26,132 nucleotides of DNA, from contig JBKJQN010000092.1 in the NCBI GenBank assembly GCA_046593925.1, forward strand, positions 1 to 26,132, read 5' to 3'. The notes beneath the pieces are model-generated. The model made no database searches. It saw only the letters and a program-made list of their open reading frames with translations, and was not told where the DNA came from. Below are positions 21,704 to 26,132 of this stretch, piece after piece (within the stretch, counting starts at the first letter, position 1; every line of letters starts with the position of its first letter). This DNA is from JAYVYM01 sp046593925. Lineage in GTDB: Bacteria; Actinomycetota; Actinomycetes; Mycobacteriales; SCTD01. The position numbers were made by a program, and so were the translations under genes.

Positions 21704-22591
21704 CTACTTCCAGCGGTTGATGAACCCGACCGTCGCGGGGTTGACGTCATCCGGGTTCGAGGCGCTGAGGAAGTGCTGGCCAGCCTCAACGATGTGCAGC
21801 TCGGCGTGCGCGGCGTTGACGAAGCGCTTGATCTCGTCCTCGGCATTGGCGACGGAGTAGACGCGGTCCGCGGTGCCCTGCATCCACAGGACCGGGCACC
21901 TCACGCTGTCCAGGCGTCCGTGCAGGCCGTCACGGTCACGCAGATTGATGGAGCTGAGCCTGAGACGTTGACGCCCCGCATCACCGGCGTAGTTCTGCTG
22001 GTATGTCGCATGCCAGAACGAGCGCTCCTCGGGTGGCACGTCCTCGCCGAAGCCCTCTTTGAGGACGGCGTCAACGAGCTCGCCCGGGATCACCCAGTCG
22101 TCGCCGACGCTCTCGGCGAGTGCGTCGATCGCCGGGGTGCAGAAGCCGATCCCGTCCCAGCACCCAAGGTCGCGGCTGCGCTGGCTCTCATAGTCCATCG
22201 AGGTGCCGAGTGGCATGATGCCCTTCACGGTGCCAGGGGCGAGCATGGCCATGCGGGCGGCCACCCATCCGCCTTGCGACGTCCCGAGGACGAAGGCCTC
22301 GCCGATGCCGAGCGCTTCGAGGGCCTGCAGGTTGGCGACCGCGGAGTCCCAGTAGGTGAACTGCTCGTACGAAGCGCGGCTCTGGCCGTGGCCGTACGGC
22401 TCGAGAGCGAGCAGATTCGCGGTTGCACCGAGCTCCTCATGAGCGAACTGGGGCCGGTACAACTCGACCGAGGTACTGAACGAGTTGACCATGACCAGCG
22501 TCGGGAGCGAGTCGTCATAAGGCTTGCTGAACTTGTGACCGATGGTCGAGGTCCCCAGGTGGGGGACCGTGATTGTCTCCGCGTCGCTCAT
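21704..22591 (-). CDS. Alpha/beta hydrolase
   Basis: Serine hydrolase of the alpha/beta fold, 295 aa from the ATG at 22591 (an ATG two codons upstream is also possible; the ribosome binding site is weak). The nucleophile elbow is GTSQGG with Ser105, the acid Asp242 in QGTADRV and the His273 in AGQHFL. The oxyanion side has the strand TLVMVNSFSTSVELY. The cap domain is at about 130-210. It looks like the general hydrolase or esterase group and could cleave a lactone, ester or C-C bond. Codon use is slightly less GC-rich than in the neighbouring genes, a sign of separate origin. The phosphotriesterase-like gene points the other way, about 700 bp upstream of it. Confidence 0.88.
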   Translation of the reverse strand: MSDAETITVPHLGTSTIGHKFSKPYDDSLPTLVMVNSFSTSVELYRPQFAHEELGATANLLALEPYGHGQSRASYEQFTYWDSAVANLQALEALGIGEAFVLGTSQGGWVAARMAMLAPGTVKGIMPLGTSMDYESQRSRDLGCWDGIGFCTPAIDALAESVGDDWVIPGELVDAVLKEGFGEDVPPEERSFWHATYQQNYAGDAGRQRLRLSSINLRDRDGLHGRLDSVRCPVLWMQGTADRVYSVANAEDEIKRFVNAAHAELHIVEAGQHFLSASNPDDVNPATVGFINRWK

Positions 22592-22652
22592 GATCATCCA
22601 TTCTCGGCGCGACTGACGCCCGCCAGGTCGAGCGGAGCCGTCGTCGCGGGTT

Positions 22653-22726
22653 GTCATGGTGGCCTCGGGCTCGACCCGGGTCAATCGCCCGGGCTCGAGG
22701 ACATCGTCCCGACCCGTCATGGTGGC
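22653..22726. repeat. Direct repeat and palindrome upstream of the hydrolase gene
   Basis: GTCATGGTGGC occurs at 22653-22663 and again at 22716-22726, exactly 63 bases apart (six helical turns). Between the copies CCCGGG-TCAATCG-CCCGGG forms a perfect inverted repeat (22675-22693). The layout, 60-135 bases before the hydrolase start, would suit a regulator binding in two places; it could also be a decayed repeat. Confidence 0.45.
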
Positions 22727-22794
22727 TGCGCCCGCGACAGCGCCCTGCGGTAGGGGTGTTGGCGACGGCGCGCCCAGGACAACGGCGGCCGGGC

Positions 22795-22880
22795 TGTGCA
22801 GGACTTCCGGATGACCGCGTAGTGGTCGCGCTGCCCGACGTCGAGCCTGCAGAACACCGCATGCACCGGTCCCGCCGGCA
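22795..22880 (-). pseudogene. IS110-family transposase remnant
   Basis: On the minus strand VHAVFCRLDVGQRDHYAV resembles the first strand of IS110-type transposases (xxxGIDVGKxxHxAxxxD), where the Asp starts the DEDD active site. The frame then drifts into CTARPPLSWARR with no similarity. Only about 30 residues are recognisable and no ends were found. The rest of 22727-23307, apart from the repeat above, shows no supported gene; the 0.3 kb in front of the lactonase gene should hold its promoter. Confidence 0.4.
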
Positions 22881-23307
22881 TCTTGCCCGAATTGAAGGAT
22901 GTCGACAAGATCGAGCCCTGCTGCGGCGGGCCACCTCGAACGTTCGCGCCGTCAGACACGTTGCGAGCACGCGTGTGGTGCGGCCAGGCCTCCATCAGCG
23001 GTCACGAGCGTCCTTCGCTGAGTGGACATCACTCAAGGAATCATGACCAACAGTGGGAGAAAAGTCATACCCCAGCCGGTGGCCTGGACCCCTTGTGAAG
23101 TGGACGCCAGTAGGGCAAGGGGGGAACGACACCTCCGTTCGAAGCGCCGCCGACGCCGCACCGTTCTCTTCAGACTGCGGACGCTCCCCTCTCCCGAGCG
23201 GGCAACCGGTTCGGTCCGGGCATGGACATCGCGACCATGTGCGGCCAGGCTGGTGACACTGCCGTGCCGCTAGCGCCGGCGCTCGGCGCAAGCATTCAGG
23301 AGGATGT

Positions 23308-24288
23308 ATGTCACAGATTGCTGCTGTCCGAGGGTTGGTCGACACGGCCGACCTGGGTCGCACGCTGATGCATGAGCACGTGTTCGTGCTGAGCACCGAG
23401 ATCTTGCAGAACTATGGTGGCGACTGGTGGGACGAACAGGAGAGGGTCACCGACGGCGTAGCCAAGTTGAAGGCGCTCGCCGAGCGCGGCATCACCACGA
23501 TCGTCGATCCGACTGTCATCGGCCTCGGTCGCTACATTCCGCGCGTGCAGTTGATCAACGAGCAGGTACCTGAGCTGACGATCATCGTCGCCACTGGCCT
23601 GTACACATTCGATGAGCTCCCTCACTATTTCACCTACCGAGGTCCTGGCACGATCCTCGAAGGCCCCGAGCTCCTCGTGGACCTGTTCGTCAAGGACATT
23701 CGGGAGGGGATCGCCGACACGGGTGTGAAGGCCGCCTTCCTCAAATGTGTCGTCGAGGAGAAGGGGCTGACGCCCGGGGTCGAGCGGGTCGCCCGCGCGG
23801 TCGCGCAGACGCACCGCGAGACCGGCGTCCCGATCACTGTGCACACCAACGCGGCACGCGAGACGGGAACCACCGCGCTGGACCTGTTCGAGTCCGAGGG
23901 CGTCGACCTGACGAAGGTCGTTGTGGGCCACAGCGGAGACAGCAACGATCTCGATTACCTGAGGCGACTGATGGACCGTGGGGCCACGATCGGTATGGAT
24001 CGGTTCGGCCTGGACATGTTCAACCCGACGGCGGATCGTGTCGCGACCGTCGTCTCCCTCGCCGAGGAAGGCTATTCCGACCGCATGGTGCTTTCGCACG
24101 ACGCCGCCTGCTACATGGACTACTTCAGCGGTGACGTGGCCCAGAATCTGCTGGACCAGGCGGCGCCGAACTGGAACTTCAACCACATCCCGGATCAGGT
24201 GCTGCCTGCCCTGCGAGAGGCCGGCGTCACCGAGGGGCAGATCGAGACCATGTTGGTTGAGAACCCGCGGCGCTACTTCGGCGGGTGA
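23308..24288 (+). CDS. Phosphotriesterase-like lactonase (PLL/Php family)
   Basis: Zinc-dependent amidohydrolase-fold enzyme of the phosphotriesterase family, 326 aa. All metal ligands are present: His22 and His24 in MHEHV, Lys146 (carbamylated lysine) in FLKCVV, His179 in VHTNAA, His208 in GHSGD and Asp265 in SHDAAC. The end PDQVLPALREAGVTEGQIETMLVENPRRYF is the typical family close. The ATG is preceded by AGGAGG, a strong start. Relatives hydrolyse lactones (including acyl-homoserine lactones) and sometimes organophosphates; the substrate cannot be assigned. The alpha/beta hydrolase lies on the other strand upstream. Codon use is less GC-rich than in the surrounding genes, suggesting acquisition. 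Confidence 0.92.
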   Translation: MSQIAAVRGLVDTADLGRTLMHEHVFVLSTEILQNYGGDWWDEQERVTDGVAKLKALAERGITTIVDPTVIGLGRYIPRVQLINEQVPELTIIVATGLYTFDELPHYFTYRGPGTILEGPELLVDLFVKDIREGIADTGVKAAFLKCVVEEKGLTPGVERVARAVAQTHRETGVPITVHTNAARETGTTALDLFESEGVDLTKVVVGHSGDSNDLDYLRRLMDRGATIGMDRFGLDMFNPTADRVATVVSLAEEGYSDRMVLSHDAACYMDYFSGDVAQNLLDQAAPNWNFNHIPDQVLPALREAGVTEGQIETMLVENPRRYFGG

Positions 24289-24464
24289 CCTGCGTGAGTA
24301 GATGTCCTCAACAGAAGCGTTGTGAGCAGTCGGCTATGGCGTGTCGGTCTGATCGCAAGGAGGCCCTCGGGCCGGGGTGTGGACGTGCGGGTGCTGCCCA
24401 CCGGGCTGCTGCATGCCCGGACGCCGGCGCAGTGGCGGTGCCGGTGACCGGCTCGGTGTTCACC
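24289..24464. other. Gap after the lactonase gene
   Basis: No gene is supported between the lactonase stop and the IS21 remnant. No terminator-like hairpin was found. Confidence 0.4.
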
Positions 24465-24793
24465 GAAGACAGTTCGCCACCGCCGCCAGCAGTGGCCTGC
24501 TGCTGGGCCGAGCCCCGGCGCAGAGGGCATCGGCTCCCACCCACGAGCTGATCTGCGCCTTCGCGCCGACCAGGTCCTCGCACGCCGTTCCGTGCCCAGT
24601 CGCCCGCGCCCGGCCGGACCGCAGCGACCACCACGCCGATCAGCTCATCCGTCAGCTGCACCTCGGCGCCGTCCCGGACAGGCCCCGCGGCCTCGCCAGC
24701 TTCGACGTACCGGCGGGTGGGTCTGCGGTCCACCCCGGCCCGTTCCGCGGCCGTCCGCAGCCCCGCACCCGCGAGCCACCCCCCGCGCACGAC
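24465..24793 (-). pseudogene. IS21-family transposase (IstA) remnant
   Basis: The minus strand reads WLAGAGLRTAAERAGVDRRP then TRRYVEAGEAAGPVRDG and QLTDELIGVVVAAVRP, the N-terminal helix-turn-helix portion of IstA (xLAGxSxRxIARxxGVxRxTVRRYxxAxEAAG). One frame over it continues GHGTACEDLVGAKAQISSWV, also as in IstA. The DDE core and IstB are missing and no ends were found, so it is a truncated, frameshifted remnant. It cuts into the remnant of the amidohydrolase gene next to it, suggesting it or a recombination with it caused that truncation. Confidence 0.6.
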
Positions 24794-24876
24794 ACGCAGG
24801 TGGCCCCATGACTGGCAACCGCGGTGGTCCCATGGGCGTGGCAAGATCACCGCTCAGGCCGGTCCCATGCTCGTGG

Positions 24877-25031
24877 CTAGCGACACCACTTCTTGCGCAC
24901 CGGGAGCCCGAAGACGACTGCCCGCTCGACGGCGACGCCGTCCATCGCCGCGAGCAGGTCACCCGGCTCCCGCAGCTGCTGCAGGAAGTCCACCAGGTGC
25001 AGGTGCGCGTCGACGAGGGTCCGGTGCTCGG
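24877..25031 (-). pseudogene. Amidohydrolase N-terminal fragment without a start codon
   Basis: Minus-strand sequence reads RTLVDAHLHLVDFLQQLREP followed by AMDGVAVERAVVFGLPVRKKW and stops. This is the first part of an amidohydrolase-2 type TIM-barrel enzyme: the HxH metal motif (AHLH) on strand 1 and the VERAVVFGLP strand. The rest of the enzyme (another 200 or more residues) is absent. It is in the same frame as the HbpS gene and directly follows its stop (25099), but no start codon is seen in frame. It was probably the next gene of the DhaK-HbpS operon. Confidence 0.55.
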
Positions 25032-25098
25032 GTCCAGGCGTCGTGCGGCGATGCCCGCGGACCGGCCGGCGAATCGTCGCCCGGTCCGCGGGCCGGGC

Positions 25099-25512
25099 TC
25101 AGCCCGGGAACGCCTTGCGGCCGGCGTCGGCGATCTGGTGGTCCTCGTCGACGGTCCCGGCGCTGACCCCGACCCCGCCGGCGATCTCGCCGGCCGCGGT
25201 GCGCACCAGCACGCCCCCGCCAAAGACCACCAACTTGCCCTCGCTGGTGGCCTCGATCCCGTACAGCGGCTGGCCGGGTTGCACCAGCGCGGGCAGGTCC
25301 TTGGTGTCGGTCTGGAAGTAGACCGCCGTCAGGGCCTTTTTCTGCGAGATGTCCACACCGATCAGCTTCGTGCCATCCATCGAGGCGAAGGCGACGAGGT
25401 TGGCCCCGTCGTCCACGACGGCGATGTTCACCGGTTGCCCGATGGTGTCCGCCTCTTTCTTGCACGCCGCGACGATGGCCTCGGCCTGCTCGAGGGTGAT
25501 CTGCCTGCCCAT
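25099..25512 (-). CDS. HbpS/GlcG family heme-binding-type protein
   Basis: Cytoplasmic or exported small protein of the GlcG/HbpS family (DUF336), 137 aa. Family features are the opening TLEQAEAIVAACKKEADTIG, the strand NIAVVDDGANLVAFASMDG, and the C-terminal GGGVLVRTAAGEIAGGVGVSAG and EDHQIADAG. The ATG at 25512 has GGAGG four bases upstream. No signal peptide is seen. HbpS binds heme and senses redox stress in streptomycetes; related GlcG proteins lie next to glycolate or dihydroxyacetone metabolism genes. Here DhaK is 44 bp upstream on the same strand, so a role in that small-molecule pathway or in protection from its by-products is plausible. Confidence 0.88.
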   Translation of the reverse strand: MGRQITLEQAEAIVAACKKEADTIGQPVNIAVVDDGANLVAFASMDGTKLIGVDISQKKALTAVYFQTDTKDLPALVQPGQPLYGIEATSEGKLVVFGGGVLVRTAAGEIAGGVGVSAGTVDEDHQIADAGRKAFPG

Positions 25513-25556
25513 GGTGCCTCCACTGCGAGGGGGGTTGGTGCGGGACGGGGAGCGGG

Positions 25557-26132
25557 TCAGAAGACCCGGATGGCGACCTCGGCCGGTGCGCCGAGCAGGG
25601 CGTCGATCTCGTCGTCGAGCTTGACGAGGGTGAGGGACGCCCCGGCCATGTCCAGGGACGTGCAGTACTCGTTCACGTAGCTGCGCGTGACCGTGATGCC
25701 CTTCTCGGCGAGCTGCTGGTGCGCGCGCCGGAACAGGATGTAGAGCTCGCTGATCGGTGTGCCGCCCAGGCCGTTGACCATCAGTGCGACCTTGTCCCCC
25801 GAGGAGTAGGGCAGGTCGGTCACGACCGCGTCGAGCAGCTCGTCGACGATCGCGTCGGCGTTGGTCATCTTCTTGCGCTCGCGGCCGGGCTCCCCGTGGA
25901 TGCCAACGCCCATCTCGATCTCGTCGTCGCCGAGCTCGAACAGCGGCGACCCCTTTGCCGGCGGCGTGCAGGCCGTGAGGGCGACGCCCATCGTGCGGGT
26001 GACGTCGTTGACCTTCTTGCCGATCCGGATCACCTCGTCGAGGTCCGCACCCTGCTCGGACGCGGCGCCGACGGCCTTGATGACGAAGAAGTTCCCGGCG
26101 ACGCCGCGCCGACCCACGGTGTAGGTCGAGTC
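25557..26132 (-). CDS. dhaK: Dihydroxyacetone kinase subunit DhaK (N-terminal part outside window)
   Basis: Substrate-binding subunit of dihydroxyacetone kinase. 191 residues of the C-terminal part are present; the start lies beyond the right edge. The substrate-binding histidine is in the conserved MGVGIHGEPG loop, which forms a covalent hemiaminal with dihydroxyacetone in characterised DhaK. Other family segments are GVALTACTPPA and VNGLGGTPISELYILFRRA. The stop at 25557 is followed after 44 bp by HbpS. Neither the ATPase subunit DhaL nor the phosphoryl donor DhaM is in view; DhaL would be expected outside the window or fused. Confidence 0.9.
   Translation of the reverse strand, partial: DSTYTVGRRGVAGNFFVIKAVGAASEQGADLDEVIRIGKKVNDVTRTMGVALTACTPPAKGSPLFELGDDEIEMGVGIHGEPGRERKKMTNADAIVDELLDAVVTDLPYSSGDKVALMVNGLGGTPISELYILFRRAHQQLAEKGITVTRSYVNEYCTSLDMAGASLTLVKLDDEIDALLGAPAEVAIRVF

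Noticed and set aside
23022..23273. Small plus-strand gene upstream of the lactonase
   Set aside because: No ribosome binding site, no motif and irregular codon use; more likely promoter region.
24592..25680. 362-codon plus frame over the HbpS gene
   Set aside because: Shadow of the minus-strand HbpS and amidohydrolase frames; no motif of its own.

Overview
The window is very GC-rich DNA (third codon positions almost all G or C, many GTG starts) from a chromosome of an actinomycete-type bacterium. Supporting signs are a DUF3099 protein, a Nur-type nickel regulator with a recognisable Nur box, an actinobacterial-style phytanoyl-CoA dioxygenase relative, and an HbpS/DhaK pair. I cannot name the genus. 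No rRNA, tRNA, CRISPR array, intact transposon or prophage is visible.

Layout. 1-1.4 kb (minus): an ECF sigma factor followed by the first codons of another gene, and behind them a degraded coding-like stretch. 1.6-4.05 kb (plus): an OpuC/ProWX-type compatible-solute importer with two permeases and a lipoprotein binding protein but no ATPase. 4.06-5.37 kb (minus): a phytanoyl-CoA dioxygenase-type pseudogene with two compensating frameshifts and two late stop codons, preceded by an overlapping remnant resembling the ends of a methyltransferase. 5.5-7.3 kb (plus): a nickel module, Fur/Nur regulator plus NiCoT permease, with a Nur box between them. 7.3-8.5 kb: a Fic-like remnant and a divergent cupredoxin lipoprotein / four-helix membrane protein pair. 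8.5-10.8 kb: a divergent LysR regulator / TDT transporter pair. 10.85-14.6 kb (minus): a sulfur/persulfide cassette (CstR-like repressor with its operator, rhodanese-DUF2892), a rhodanese remnant, a methyltransferase plus FAD oxidoreductase pair, and a DUF302 protein. 15.1-16.5 kb: two small membrane proteins and a single-domain rhodanese. 16.5-19.2 kb: repeat-containing gene-poor DNA, an EthD protein with a strong terminator, an IS3 remnant antisense to the end of a DUF3099 gene, and a frame-broken small membrane gene. 19.2-21.5 kb: an ArsR regulator translationally coupled to a SulP-STAS anion transporter. 21.7-24.3 kb: an alpha/beta hydrolase and a phosphotriesterase-like lactonase, oppositely oriented, flanked by IS110 and IS21 remnants. 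24.9-26.1 kb (minus): dihydroxyacetone kinase DhaK (cut by the window edge), HbpS/GlcG and a truncated amidohydrolase.

How it fits together. Three threads stand out. One is metal and redox handling (Nur, NiCoT, cupredoxin, HbpS). One is sulfur-anion and persulfide handling (CstR-like repressor, two rhodanese genes plus one remnant, TDT, SulP, DUF302). The third is accessory degradative metabolism (EthD, hydrolase, lactonase, DhaK). Decayed genes and transposase fragments lie between them, which suggests a recombination-prone accessory region. No wholly new multi-gene system could be proven. The most informative details are regulatory sites (Nur box, CsoR-type operator, ArsR palindrome, a palindrome holding two convergent stop codons) and decay signatures. 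Everything is read from the sequence and memory of protein families; no database search was run.
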